Shown one piece after another: positions 29,520-41,728 of a stretch of 64,000 bases of DNA. The stretch's first letter is position 1, and each line of letters begins with the position of its first letter. The notes below the pieces were generated by a model, which did not search any database, had not been told where the DNA came from, and worked only from the letters and a program-made list of their open reading frames with translations. A program made the position numbers and the translations under genes. This DNA is from Hormiphora californensis (lineage: Eukaryota > Ctenophora > Tentaculata > Cydippida > Pleurobrachiidae), in NCBI GenBank assembly GCA_020137815.1, contig CM035360.1, positions 7,509,743-7,573,742 on the forward strand, in the 5' to 3' direction.

Positions 29520-31781
29520 ATGATAACGTTCGAAAGCGGTAGTGCCTCCCAGCTGGTGGTATGGCTGATAATATTCGGAAGTGTGGCTGTCCTAGCGAAC
29601 GGTCTACTGTTCGGGCTGATGTGGCGGCGTGCTGGGGCCAGGTAGGAGCCACTACATAATAATACTCCATCATATAATACGAATACTTAGATAAAAAGAA
29701 TTATAGTCATTCTCTCCAGTTGTGTCCGTGCAATACCAGGCCAATCCCCTGGCGTTACAGAATGTAGTCTTCGATCTGTTTCCTTGACACTACATTTTAT
29801 AGGTCGCTTCTCTACCGTACTCTAATTCTATTTGATGGGCTCTACGGACTGGCATGTCTTTTTGTTGTGATGCTGTTCTACGGACCTTTATCGGTATGTA
29901 CATTGTCATAATATAGCTGTGTAGAGTTTACTGCAGTCCCTCAATTAAATATCACTTCATCAGGACTGTAACACGATTGCCTACAACCGCACTTCCCACG
30001 AAGTTGCAAGCCCGGCAGAAGCAGTTATTACGGATGAGATGATGGGTGCTGGTTGCACGGTGGCCGGTGGAACCCTTCCTCTGGACATTGCTGCCTTCTT
30101 TGTTACTCTTACCTCACGAGTAAGTTAACCCCCCCCCCCCATCCCCCTTTAAGAGTAAGTAAGCCCCCACACCCCCCCAGTCCCCGTACAGGACATAACA
30201 TTGTGACTTCCAGGTGCCCAGTGCAGTGTTGATGGCTCTCACAGTGACATGGCTTTACAAGATGGTGGTAGGGAAGCCTTGCAGAATGCTGGCTGTTCTC
30301 CCAGTCATTATTTGGACAGGTCAGTGAATTCCCAGAGCTCTGAGTTAACAAACTATCACGGGACATGTTAAAACACCGCCCAATATTTCAGTAATTTGGT
30401 GCCTGATGGCTTTGGCGTCTCTTGGAACGGTCTTACACTTTGAAGTCACTTACTATTATGACAATAAAACGGGGGGAAACAAGGAAGAATTTGCCAGAAG
30501 AGACAGTCTCTACAGAATTCTCACCAACAATCCTCTACCACTTGGAGCTTTCTGTATGTATCTATATTCTACTATCTACATTATATATGTACTGTGTGAG
30601 ACAAACATTACTAGTGTACCACGTCTCCTGTACATATATCTCCTATATTATATATATCAATTAGCTACTCCACTGTAAAACTATTGGAACTTGTATAACC
30701 AGTGCCTAGAAACCCACATTGCCTTCAGACAATGCGGAATTACTGATGTCAGAATATCTTCTAACTCTTGTGTTCTCGTTCCAAATACCACTCTTGTTGG
30801 CGTCTATTGGAGGGATCTCCGCTGCAGTACTTGGGTTTATCAGGAAAGATACCATCAAAAAAGGAAGTTGTGTTATTCATATTGCTGTTATGACTACATT
30901 CAGCTTGGTGGTGAGTGTATATCAATGTTTTACTGTAGAGCAGGGGAGGCTGCCAATGGTCCATTCTTGAGGCACTCTCAAACTGATATACTTGTCCACA
31001 GATGTCCGCCCCGATGTTTATATACATTGCTAGTGGGTGGAGCAAAGTTCAACCTGACAAGGAATATAATCCTGATACTTATCTGGTAAGTAGTTAGGGA
31101 GGCTTGAAACTAGGCCCCAATGGGAAATTCAATGCCACCAGCCAATTTCTTAACAAGTGTACTCCTTCTAGTGCCTGGACTAAATTGTATATGGTCATTT
31201 TTTTTTTAACTTGTGCAACTACCAAAGTTTTTCAAATGATCATAGCAAAATAGCTGTGGCCACTGGAAATTTACTCAGCACCTCAAAAAATCGAGAAATA
31301 TCGAAAGTTTAATTTAGTGAAAGAACGAAGTCTCTAGCTTACTCCAGTGAGGTGCTATATCATTTCTACGCCGTGAGGTGCTATCGTGAGGTGCCCCCGA
31401 TTTGTAGAAATACCGTTTGATCAAACCAAACTTTCAGAAATGGTGGGGATATTTCTCACTCATCAGATGAGGTGAAAACCATATATCGTATTAGTGGAAG
31501 TCCAAATATTTCCCGCTAACTCAAGCTTAAAGTTTCCAATTCAAACCACCTCACAACTAGATTGTGTATATTCCCACTTGCAGGTATTTGTGTACACAGT
31601 GTTGTTACCTCTTGTTGCTGGAGCTGTAAGAGCCGTCATCCAACTGTCATGTAAGACCTGGCAGAAAGGCCAGTGCCAGGACCAGCAGAAACGAGGGTTT
31701 GCCCACTGTGGTTCCAACAAACAAGCAGGAATAACCATTGAAAATGAAAACGGCATGGGAATGTCCGAAGTTGATTCTTAG
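29520..31781 (+). CDS. seven-transmembrane protein, divergent GPCR-like
   Basis: Eight exons: 29520-29641, 29803-29893, 29964-30119, 30214-30319, 30392-30553, 30729-30910, 31002-31085 and 31584-31781. All are in phase and give 366 residues. Seven hydrophobic segments: LVVWLIIFGSVAVLANGLLF, LFDGLYGLACLFVVMLFY, LPLDIAAFFVTL-VPSAVLMALTV, MLAVLPVIIWTVIWCLMAL, LLTLVFSFQIPLLLASIGGI, VIHIAVMTTFSLVMSAPMFI and LVFVYTVLLPLVAGAVRAVI. There is an N-glycosylation site (NRTS) and a Cys-containing outer loop between TM2 and TM3, and a 50-residue polar tail. Segment 3 ends LTVTWLYKMVVGKP, where DRY would lie, and TM7 lacks NPxxY, so class A identity is weak. It may be a lineage-specific receptor. Unlike the neighbouring GPCR it is cut by seven introns. 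Confidence 0.8.
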
Positions 31782-32723
31782 ATCACAGTCCGAATAACAT
31801 GGTGATTAGTGGATAAGCCCTAAAGAAACGAGAAAAGCGGTGTATTTCCAACGCAGCCGAGATGAAAAGCTCTATCTTATCAGGAATCGGAGATAATGAA
31901 ATATGAACACTTATATGTTCTGTATGAGTTGGTGTATTTATAGGCATTTTAGATTTTAGACATTTTAGATTTTAGAATACTACATAATAAGTATTTATCA
32001 TCAAAGATGCCCTGATTGCTCTGAAAACAACAAATATTTTAAATCAAATATGATTGTGTACAGTGTTTAGTATATATCAAATGTAGCTATTATTATTATT
32101 ATCGCTATTTTTTTAAAAATACTAAAAAAAGGTACTGCCAGATTTCTCCATACATCTCCATATATCCGCACTGCTTATGCAGGAAATACGTAGAGAATAC
32201 GTAAATAATATACAGCAATTACGCTTTGTTTCCAGAGTGACGAGTCACATATAATTGGTATTGCAGGTTCGCTGCGTATTAATTGGGTATTTCTGATTTT
32301 CTGCATATTCCTGCGTAAACGCTGTGGATTTAATTATGGAGAAATTGGCCCGAAATCGGGTGGTACAAAAAAATGAAGTGTGTTTTCTTGTTGTTGCTTT
32401 GAAAAAAAAAGTGAACAAATTTTCCTCACGCTCGTTTTTTAAGAGACTCCAGGGTGCAATTTTTAATTTAAATGCAGCGGTCCCGAACTCTATCTGGCGG
32501 CGCCAGACAACCCGAACTCGGCCATGGTACAATAAACACTCAATAACAAAAACCCTAACAGATGACACAAAGCTTATGAAAGGAATAGAATCAGGCTTCA
32601 GACAGACCTGATTGAGGTCGATCGATGGTTGATTGAACTCAATAAAACAATGTCGACTAATCTATATTGTCCATTATGTTGGCTTGCCTTGTTTAAACTC
32701 TCTCTCCCCTATCTCTCTCTCCC

Positions 32724-32814
<91 letters not shown>

Positions 32815-32913
32815 GTACGCGGGGATGGCTATATAAGACGAACAGTGCAGATTGACCCATAAATTATTGAAAATTGCATTTAATTTTACAATAATTTGGA
32901 TACATCACTAGCT
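31782..32913. other. gap between the seven-TM gene and the LURP-one gene
   Basis: No gene. The word TCTATCTTATCAGGAA near 31871 is shared with the foldback elements at 25396 and 55985, so this may be a scrap of the same family. A (CT)n run occupies 32727-32810, ending about 100 bases before the next start codon. Confidence 0.5.
32727..32810. repeat. (CT)n microsatellite upstream of the LURP-one gene
   Basis: About 84 bases of CT, preceded by two CTCTCTCCCCTAT units. Its position about 100 bases before an ATG puts it in the promoter or 5' untranslated region. Confidence 0.95.
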
Positions 32914-34722
32914 ATGGCCCAGCACAAGGCTTTGGTACAGGCGAGTAACGGGGATCCCTCTCATAAGATATGTATATTCGGGCCCCAGTACTGCTACCCA
33001 CATCAGTTCCAGCTACTTCTAAAGGAGAAGTTCTTTAAGCTCCGTGATGATTGTTTCAAGATCCAGGACACTGCCGGAAACACTTTCTTCCAGGTATGGG
33101 ACTGAGGGCCGGGAGAATCGGGCCAACCAACTTAGGGGCTGTCAGGCCAATGCTCTGACCACAGTTCTCGCAGAGAAATGAAAATAGGGTCAGGCCAATG
33201 CTCTGACAGCTTTGGGGGTTCCTGGTGGGTCTTGTTATCTTGCGATGGTGGTTGTGGTGGTTGTGGTATTTGTGAACATGTGTATCTTACTGGGATAGCA
33301 TATAGGCTGGGAAGCTACCACGCCACATTCTATACACGTGTCTGTGTTCCCATCCTTATATTTTGTGAAATGGTCTCTCTCCCAGGTTTCAAACCCGTGG
33401 GCCTCGCTGAGATCTAAACACGTGCTGAAGGATGTGTATGGAAATGACATCTGCAAGATAAAAAAGAAACTTTGGGCTTTTAGGTGCGTTATAACCTCCT
33501 CCAAAAACCACCCCAACCGAACCCCCAATATCAGTCAACCAACTGTAATTTGCTGCGGGGCGTCATTAAAAACCATACTCTTTGCAGGTACACTTGGCAC
33601 ATGTTGGCTGGTGAAAACATGGAGGAGAGGAGGGTTACCATTGCCTTCAGACACTTTGCTCTCCATAAGAAGTGCTATGTCTATGTGTACGAGCCTCCCT
33701 TTCCTCACGAGGACGATCCAACTGAAACTGGGTAGGTATTGTATTATAACTGAAACTGGGTAGGTATTGTATTGTAACTGAAACTGGGTAGGTATTGTAT
33801 TGTAACTGAAACTGGGTAGGTATTGTATTGTTACTGAAACTGGGTAGGTATTGTATTGTTACTGAAACTGGGTAGGTATTGTATTGTTACTGAAACTGGG
33901 TAGGTATTGTATTGTAACTGAAACTGGGTAGGTATTATATTGTTACTGAAACTGGGTAGGTATTATAACTGAAACTGGGTAGGTATTGTATTGTAACTGA
34001 AACTGGGTAGGTATTGTATTGTAACTGAAACTGGGTAGGTATTGTATTGTAACTGAAACTGGGTAGGTATTGTATTGTAACTGAAACTGGGTAGGTATTG
34101 TATTGTAACTGAAACTGGGTAGGTATTGTATTGTTACTGAAACTGGGTAGGTATTGTATTGTAACTGAAACTGGGTAAATTATACTACTAGGGGGTAAAT
34201 AGATATTGCAATATCAATATCAATATATTGATATCTACGGTTACAGTTTGGTATAGTAATACGCACTCTCTATAAAGTATTTGCACAATTACGATGTTTC
34301 TTACAGATCATTTGTTGTTTACACATCTACACCGGGATGGAATGGTTGCAGATGTCTCCCTCTATTATACCTCTTACTCATTCTTTCTTAGAAACGAAGA
34401 TAGGCTTCTTCTTTTCAACTCTCGCTCCCTTCCAGGCTAAGCACCTGCATCACCTAACCCCATCTCCCTCTCCCCCAGACACATGGCGCCCCTACTAATG
34501 ATGAAATCCTCTGTCTTTGGGTTTGATATCAAGATCTATGACGGACAGAATCAAGACGTTCTATATGCCCACATGAGCAAGGACGCTTTCAGGGACATTC
34601 TCCTGTCGCACGGTGATGACAGCTACTGTCTTACTATCGAACCTGGAGTGGATGTCGCATTCATGACAGCTCTGGCTCTCATGTGGGATTACGCTATCTC
34701 TGATATGCAGAAAAATAACTAG
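32914..34722 (+). CDS. LURP-one-related (LOR, Tubby C-like fold) protein
   Basis: Four exons: 32914-33093, 33386-33483, 33588-33731 and 34479-34722, in phase, 221 residues. The LOR pattern is visible: an early strand pair (EKFFKLRDDCFKIQDTAGN), VSNPWASLRSKHVLKDVYGN, a basic KIKKKLWAF strand, AFRHFALHKKCYVYVYE, and the closing motif DVAFMTALALMWDYAI, the buried C-terminal helix of this fold. Length (about 200-220) is normal for the family. LOR proteins are structurally related to Tubby and scramblases. Their biochemical role in animals is poorly known, so I assign no reaction. An ATG three codons upstream is absent, and the in-frame start at 32914 is the natural choice. Confidence 0.8.
33139..33209. 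mobile_element. 71-bp micro-element, copy 2, in LURP-one intron 1
   Basis: Same termini and body as 15846-15924, with an 8-base deletion in the middle. It is flanked by CTTAGGGG (33131-33138) and CTTTGGGG (33210-33217), an 8-bp target duplication with one mismatch. Confidence 0.85.
33721..34179. repeat. 28-bp minisatellite repeating an exon end and its splice donor
   Basis: About 16 tandem units of ACTGAAACTGGGTAGGTATT + GTATTGTA. The first unit is the last 11 coding bases of LURP-one exon 3 plus its donor (GG|GTAGGT). Each later unit therefore repeats a complete exon-end/donor sequence inside intron 3. Confidence 0.95.
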
Positions 34723-35856
34723 AACGGCTTGTTGAGTAACAAAGAACGGCGGGGTACCCGGTTTCTCAGTGACAGATATGACGTAGAGTTGAGATAATCT
34801 CCTGGTAATATCTCTCTTAGGAGAATTTTCTGAGCTTCATAAAATGTTTAAGCTATCGGGTTACAGAGCATGAGAGGACTTTTGTATTTGATGGTAACTG
34901 AGTGTTTTCGTATATTCTTGTATATTCTTAGCAGTAGATTGTACTATTACTACTATAAAACATATCATAAGATAAAAAACAGTAGCAGAGACTTAAATAA
35001 CAACATTATGACTTGATTAAAACAAACAATTAACACATTTGTGAACGGAGGTGTAAAACGGTGTAATAAAAACTGTTACTTATATCTGTGTTATAAAGTC
35101 TGTATTTTCTCTATCTTTAGCTAAAATTATTGGTTTTCTGTTCCTATCATGATAATTTTTGTGAGTCCCCATCCCCCTTCACATTCCATTTAGTGGCTGC
35201 ATTATATAATATGATGTATATGGATAGGACCATGGTGGATCATAGGAAAGGCTGTGCTATGGAGTGTATCTGTGGAGAGAAAAGGCTGTGTTTAGTTGCA
35301 AGACAATGCTTCACATGGAACATCACAAGCACAGCTATGAAGGGATCATGAACCGCTACTGCTGCAGTACGTGATGACCTGCTCAAGGTAAACATTGTAT
35401 AGAGTACAGCTCATGAGATCATTGCATCTGGTTATTTAACAGTAGTCAGTAACGCGCCGCGACATTGCCGTAGCTTTGTCCGCGCCACCTCACATTGTAA
35501 CTCAGTGCGCGCGCACTGTAAATAAAGGTTCTCGGACAACCGCAAACCGGCCAAATTGGCCACCAATTATGCCAATTAATTCACATTGCGTGTACAAAAC
35601 TATAATATCTGGACTATCCCGGTTTAAAAATATCCCCACGGTTTATGAAACTATTTTATGATATCTGACTATTAAAACGAGTCTGTTTTTGAAACACAAA
35701 TTAGAGAGAACAAACATACAATGAAGACTGATATCACACGAGTAATGCTCTCTTTATATCTCATTAAGCTATAATGAGGCATGTCTGTGTATCTAATCCA
35801 GCCTGAAGGAGAGAACACAATTAAATCTATCCTCACGATCAATATTATTCTCCAAA
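34723..35856. other. region downstream of the LURP-one gene
   Basis: AT-rich. A plus-strand AATAAA at 35065-35070 is a reasonable polyadenylation signal for the LURP-one gene. The open frame at 35130-35351 has no recognisable features. No other gene seen. Confidence 0.45.
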
Positions 35857-36291
35857 GGGGGGAGACACACTGAAGTTGGGCGCACTCGTTCAAATCTCAA
35901 CCTCGCGACACACAGTTCGAAGTTTCGCGAAACCCCATTTTTGGCTGAGAAATCATTTGTAAGAGGCTAACTTATTTACTGGTACATCTCTCGAGGTGTT
36001 CTTTATCCATACTGAGTCAATTTCACCGTTTTTGAAATTTTTGGCTAATCCGGTCACAGTTGTCCCAGTTCACCAAAAATTTCAAAAATGGTGAAATTGA
36101 CCCGGTATTGATAGAGGACACCTCGAGAGATGTACCAGTAAATAAACTAGCATCTTACAAATGATTTCTCAGCCGAAAATGGGTTTTCGCAAAACTTTGA
36201 ACTTTTCCGCGAAACTTCGAACTTCGAACTTCAGTGTGTGTCGCGAGGTTGAGAGTTGAACGCGCGCGACCAACTTCAGTGTGTCTCCCCC
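35857..36291. mobile_element. 435-bp long foldback element
   Basis: The outer inverted repeat GGGGGAGACACACTGAAGTTG (left) matches CAACTTCAGTGTGTCTCCCCC (right). Inner pairs continue inwards: CAACCTCGCGACACAC with GTGTGTCGCGAGGTTG, GAGAAATCATTTGTAAGA with its complement, GTACATCTCTCGAGGTGT with its complement, and TTTTTGAAATTTTTGG with its complement. Nearly the entire element is one imperfect hairpin around about 36050. No open frame. Confidence 0.85.
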
Positions 36292-36590
36292 TATAGACTG
36301 TTCATATATAAATTTAGAAATTAATAATAAAGCTAATATCAAATCATCAACATTGTATACCAAATGTAAAGCTAGTTTGTCATGTTACTAGAAGTCTACT
36401 ATCTAGTCTCTCTCAAGTCCCATCACAGTTCAACAATCTCTAATAACTTCACCCTCACTTCACCCTCACGCTGCTAGCAGTTCTCTATCCATATATTCAT
36501 CTTCATCGTGTAACAGAGTTTCTCAACAAGGTAATGGCGGGTAGTAGGAATATATACAGGGGGATCTTCCTGTGGTGTAGAGGTCCCCAG

Positions 36591-36893
36591 TTAGTGCCAC
36601 ACACTTCCACCAAACGCATTTAGAGAGGTCGCCAGGGGGCCACTGAAAAGGGAAAAGGGGTTTACACACTATGTAGAATCAGAGCTATTTCTCTTTCTCT
36701 ATCTGAGATAGTATGTCTCTCACTCTCCCTCTTTTTCTTTCCCTATCTATCTATCTATCTTTCTCTCGTGCCCTACTACTGCAGCTGCAGCAGGTGAACT
36801 TGGATCCCCAGCAGCACACGCCGCACTACTTGTGTGGTTGCAGGGTGCTAACAGATCTTTGAACGTGATGAAGTGAGCCTGTACCCCCTCACG

Positions 36894-36966
<73 letters not shown>

Positions 36967-38912
36967 CACTCAACTTCACGTGCCTATTTCACTGGTAGTG
37001 CCATGTGTCATCTTGCATAGAATCATGGGGAACGTGAGCTTTACATTGTCAAGATAAGATCACAAATCATTTTATAATTTGAGTGAGCAACTGTCTGGCG
37101 ACGCCGACCCGATGTGAGCACACTGAGAGTCAAAATGGGGTCTGGCGCCACCAGAGAGGTGAGCAATAGACTAGATACTGTGTTTAGTGTCGAGTGTCTA
37201 CTGTGTAATAATTAAAGGAGGGGTTGGAATCCACCCTTGAAACAATTATACTAGGATTTAATTCTACCAGGCGATGACCCAATTTCCTATTATCATTTAT
37301 TTATTGAAACTTTTTTCAGGACGATGATGAATGATGATGGGTAACAACTACAAGCTTCATGATAGATATTATGAGAACTTCAAATCGTCAATGAAGTAAG
37401 TAATTCGGTTGACGGTTATGGTCGTCCTAGTAGTATAACCTCCCTATAACCTCTGGGTGAGGGGTTCTCTCTCTACTCACCGATAATCGATTGGTTCCAT
37501 TTTGTAGACGGGGCTTACAATACTGTGCATGGCGCTAGGCACTCCAAATGTCTTCTGGTGGAATGCAGTATAGGGTGTTGTGGTGTTGGAGAACATCTGA
37601 AATTAAATGGGGACGCGGTTAATTAATGAGGTTAATCAGTTGTGGGGTCAATCAGTGTAGTTATGGGGCTACCTAAATATGGGGCTAGTTAATTAATTGG
37701 CGGGAAAGGTAATTATTATAGGTGCTAGTTCACTAATTCACTAGTTCACTAATTCACTAATTAATTACCTTTTCTCCAACTGATGGCATCTTGGAGTAAG
37801 CAGCCAGGGAGGGTGTTGTACTAGTCACCCGACCAACATTATAAGGCGTCATCCCCATACCACCTTCTAAAAACAGCATGGTGTTACTACTATTGAGTAT
37901 TGGTGTTACACAAGGTTACAAGATTCTGGTATCTCGAACGAGAGCTAATTGTATTAGATACTGGATATGAATTATTGATTAATGGATTGACGGATTGTTC
38001 ATCACATACCGTATGTCTCTTGAATCTGGAAGGAAAGTGTCCTCTTTTTCTCAGGTATTACGTACGGTGTAGAACTGCTGACAAACATACTCCGGGGCTG
38101 TGGCTGTCCTCCCTGCATGTAGTACAATTGTTAATGGCTCATGCAGTAGACTTGTTTTATATTCTAAACCTCCTTTATGTTTGTAAAAGAGGTTTTACCG
38201 TGTGCGATGAAACAGGGCCGAACAAGGCAGTAGGAACTAGACAAGGTGGGTGTTGCGACTCGGCCCTAAAAGACTAATAAGAGATTCACAATTACCGTTT
38301 CTTTTTTCTTGCGAGCTCGCTCGTTAGCCATGGTCCTTGCCATTGCGTCATTCCTGGTTCTGGTCTGTCTGCACAGCTCACAGTCACACTTCTCGTAACT
38401 ACAACTTCCCTTGTGGCCCACTCTGAAGGAGAGGTGGGTGTCATTGTCGGACCCATGTATTCTACATGGCTCCTCCTTAATTTACACCTGGGATACACAA
38501 CTAGAAACTACTGGACAAGCTAGGCAACTAAACATGTATTGTAAATAAAATTCAATCGTTTAACAAGCGTGGTAACAAAACAGCCCAGGCTTTCTCAGAC
38601 GAATCAGTTTTTAAGGAACTGCAGCTATATAGTACTATGTTGTTGCAAATATTAAAACAGTATTTAACAATGTATAGTCAAGAGAGAGGGGGACCGAATC
38701 TCTAAAAAAGTTCCAGAGTTTGTAACAAACTAGTTAAAGAGATACTTTTAACTTTAGACAGTAAACTGTGTTTAAAAGACCTACCTCATAACATCGATCC
38801 CATGGTTCCGGCACTTGGCACACTTGGGCCGTTTTTTCTTTCCATTCCTATCGTCCATCATTGAAGATGAAAACCCGCTGTTGCCAGTAGTAGAGGGGAA
38901 ACCGTAGCTCAT
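36591..38912 (-). CDS. DM-domain (Doublesex/Mab-3-related) transcription factor
   Basis: Model of six exons: 38785-38912, 38296-38422, 38199-38265, 37769-37866, 37481-37596 and 36591-36642, in phase, 195 residues. The DM domain crosses the first intron: KKKRPKCAKCRNHGIDVM, then GHKGSC, KCDC, ELC. It has the CC-H-H-C-C-C-C series that binds two interlocked zinc ions and docks in the DNA minor groove. The basic tail (TMANERARKKK) continues as the recognition helix. Residues after the domain are rich in Ser, Thr, Pro and Tyr and not recognised. Exons 1 and 2 are secure. Exon 3 is doubtful because it overlaps a small inverted repeat, but it is needed for phase. Exons 4-6 rest on splice signals. 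A pure (CT)n tract sits in the last intron. Such factors often control sexual or neural development in animals. Confidence 0.8.
36894..36963. repeat. (CT)n microsatellite in the DM gene last intron
   Basis: A pure 70-base CT run. Confidence 0.95.
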
Positions 38913-39889
38913 GATGATTTGCTATAGGACGTAATACAGGTCAAGAACAACTCGGGATAGGCACTCAACATTTTAACAGTTTTGGAGAGTCACATGGGCA
39001 ACTGAGAGGGTAGAGAGGGTAGAGAACCTGGCCAACTAGGGAGCATTTTACAGGCTGCAATGCCAAGCGTCAACAGGAGAGAAAGATGTTTAAACTTTAA
39101 ACGAATCACAAGCCTCAGAGAAAAATAAAAAGCACTGTCCGTGGGATGAGGAATGAGAAGAAGGAAGAGAAGAGCGGATCCCTTGTCACTACAGCAGCAG
39201 GGGGTAGTGGAAGCAGTGGTGTCAACTGTCACGTGATACTAGGCAGGTACAATGCGTCTAGTACTGATGACACTATCTGGAGGTGGGGAGAGGGCATAGA
39301 GAGATAGAACAGAGAGAGAAAGAGGGATAGAGATAGAGAAAGGTCAGTGATAAAGAGAGAGAGGAAGATAGGTGAAGAGGGATTAAGGAAATAGAAAGAG
39401 AGGGAAACAAAACAGAGCTAGTACAGCTGGGTATTCACCACTTTGGTGATGATCTCAAAAGATCTCGCACTACAAGAATTTCCAGTAAAATGAGGATAGT
39501 ATAGTGTCACCCTGCATTACTCCTGCAGTACTACCGGTCATGCTCAGTGCAACACCGAGGTTAAACTCGAAACTTTAAATATGGTGTCAGGTTCTGGGAA
39601 ATGATATGATTTATACCCCTCCCTCCCTCTATAGTTGTTTAATATATCTATTACAGCGGATAATAACTAATTACCCTGTGTGAGAGGATGCAGGGCAAAT
39701 GTTTAACAGTTAATCAATATTTGTTGACCTCCATTAAAATCAAATGAATTTCCCGCGTACTACTATAATAATGCAACTAGCCCCCATACACCTAGATCCC
39801 ACATGGGCCTATCATATTGACTCATCATTGATAATGACGTACGCTCTGCGGTCCTTCCCTCTCTCTCTTACTCGCCTCTTTCTCTCTAC

Positions 39890-40023
<134 letters not shown>

Positions 40024-40739
40024 ATCCCTGTCCCCCTCCGAAGGTCATCAACTAGTCCCCCCGTATTATTATTATTGATGGGATGACTGGTCTATCAGAT
40101 TTCTAATTAACAGATTGCAGGGTGATCAATACGATATTATTATCCAATCTTGTACCATATTGGCCGTGGTCTCACCATCACGGGGTGACAGTGACCATGT
40201 CGTGAATTTCATCTTGCTAGCAAACGTGCAAGAGCTCAAAACCCGTCTGTCATGGCTGCAATTGATAGCAATTAAAGGTTAACCTTAACATGATACAGTT
40301 ATAACAGTGTTACTAACACGAAGTGTTAAACCGAAAACTATAAACTGGGCTTTAAAAAACTGAGTTTAAATACCCAGCGGGAAGACAGATGATCCGATCT
40401 TTGCAGCAACCGTCCGTTTTAGCAGACGTCTTGAAGCATACTGCGTGTTGGTATGAAACATATGTTTCATGCATACGGCTTCCTTATCATAATCAAGTAC
40501 TTTGGTAAACATCATCTGGAATAATTACACCATCTGTTTTGAATTTCACTTCATTTTGAAGATGAGAAACTCTCACAGATCTTCTTCCACAAGTTCTAGA
40601 GCAGCAAAACGTGACGTCATGACAAAACGTGACATGATATTGACGTTCTGTTTCCCGTACAAATTTCCGATATTATTTCATAATTTCATACTTTCTCTAC
40701 TCAATCACAACGCCGCTTCGTCTGTCTTCCTATCCCCCG

Positions 40740-40800
<61 letters not shown>
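40740..40800. repeat. (CT)n microsatellite
   Basis: About 60 bases of pure CT, trailing into CT-rich sequence to 40848. Confidence 0.95.
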
Positions 40801-40806
<6 letters not shown>

Positions 40807-41063
40807 TCCTCTCTCTCTCACTCTCTCTCTCTCTCCCTCTCTCTCTCTGTTCAGCAACTGTCATCAACAGATAAGATTCTATCGGCGCTGAAAAGTTAAA
40901 CACTGTACCAGGTATCCAATGAACATGAATGTGAAATCCTTAGTACAGCGGGGGAGGGGGGGGGGCTTGTTTTGGGTAAACATAGTAAACACGTTTTATC
41001 AGCTCACAAAGTTTAACATTTTTACACGACAAAATCATTTTCTCAGTATAGCATGGTATCATT

Positions 41064-41728
41064 TTAGTCCAATAGTCCAGGCATGATCGTCTTAATGACG
41101 GTCATGTATTTCTCCTGTAGTGCGATAGGGTTTCGAAGATACGTCATCCACCCAGACTTGCTTTTCATTTTCTTTGATTTCTTCATCACGTAACAGATGT
41201 CTCTGAAATCACATATGTCACGTCATGTACTGGATTGTTTTTTATAATCTACTGAATCACAGAGTTATCAAACAAATCACATTATTTTAAACCGTGTTTA
41301 ACAAACAGATCTTGTATTTTACCAGCTATATTAAATTGCCATGACACTCACTTGAGGCAGGTGACTGCAGTACACCTCGCATCGTCATGACACATCATTT
41401 TAGCATCGGATAACGTTCCATTTCCCAGAGACTCACCTAACACAGGGAAATTAGTTTTGACAAGCTGTTACCATGGAAATGCAGAGACAACAATTTGGAG
41501 AAAGAGATGGTGCACAGTAAACTAGGGTGTGGTTTGTTGAGTAACAACAAGGTGTCCTGATCAGTGCCAACCTGCAACTTTGTACCCCTCAATAGTGGCC
41601 CATACACACGGCTTCTTCTCATCATCATGGTCTCCATCATGGTCTCCATCCTTGTCTCCATCATGGTGGTCAGCTATGATAACAGTGAACAACACCACCA
41701 CACACACGAGCAACTTAAACGACACCAT
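41064..41728 (-). CDS. small secreted protein with apple/PAN-like domain
   Basis: Three exons: 41572-41728, 41352-41436 and 41064-41202, in phase, 126 residues. A clear signal peptide opens the protein (MVSFKLLVCVVVLFTVIIA), followed by a His/Asp repeat (HHDGDKDGDHDGDHDDE) that looks suited to metal or calcium binding. The rest has five Cys with spacing PCVWATIEGY, AKMMCHDDARCTAVTC and DICYVMK, ending with a Gly-Trp-Met-Thr-Tyr strand. This is the pattern of a PAN/apple-type module: first Cys-Trp, an Ala-Lys helix with Cys-x5-Cys-x4-Cys, and a late Cys before the closing strand. It ends about 0.7 kb from the SOD-repeat gene, which points the other way, so the two may share an upstream region. 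Function unknown. Confidence 0.7.

Noticed and set aside
35130-35351. 73-codon ORF with several Cys
   Set aside because: No signal peptide, no splice context, no recognisable pattern.
37141-37400. Possible tiny plus-strand exons (MGSGATRE and MGNNYKLHDRYY) with donor-like ends
   Set aside because: They do not join in frame to anything, and lie opposite the last intron of the DM gene.
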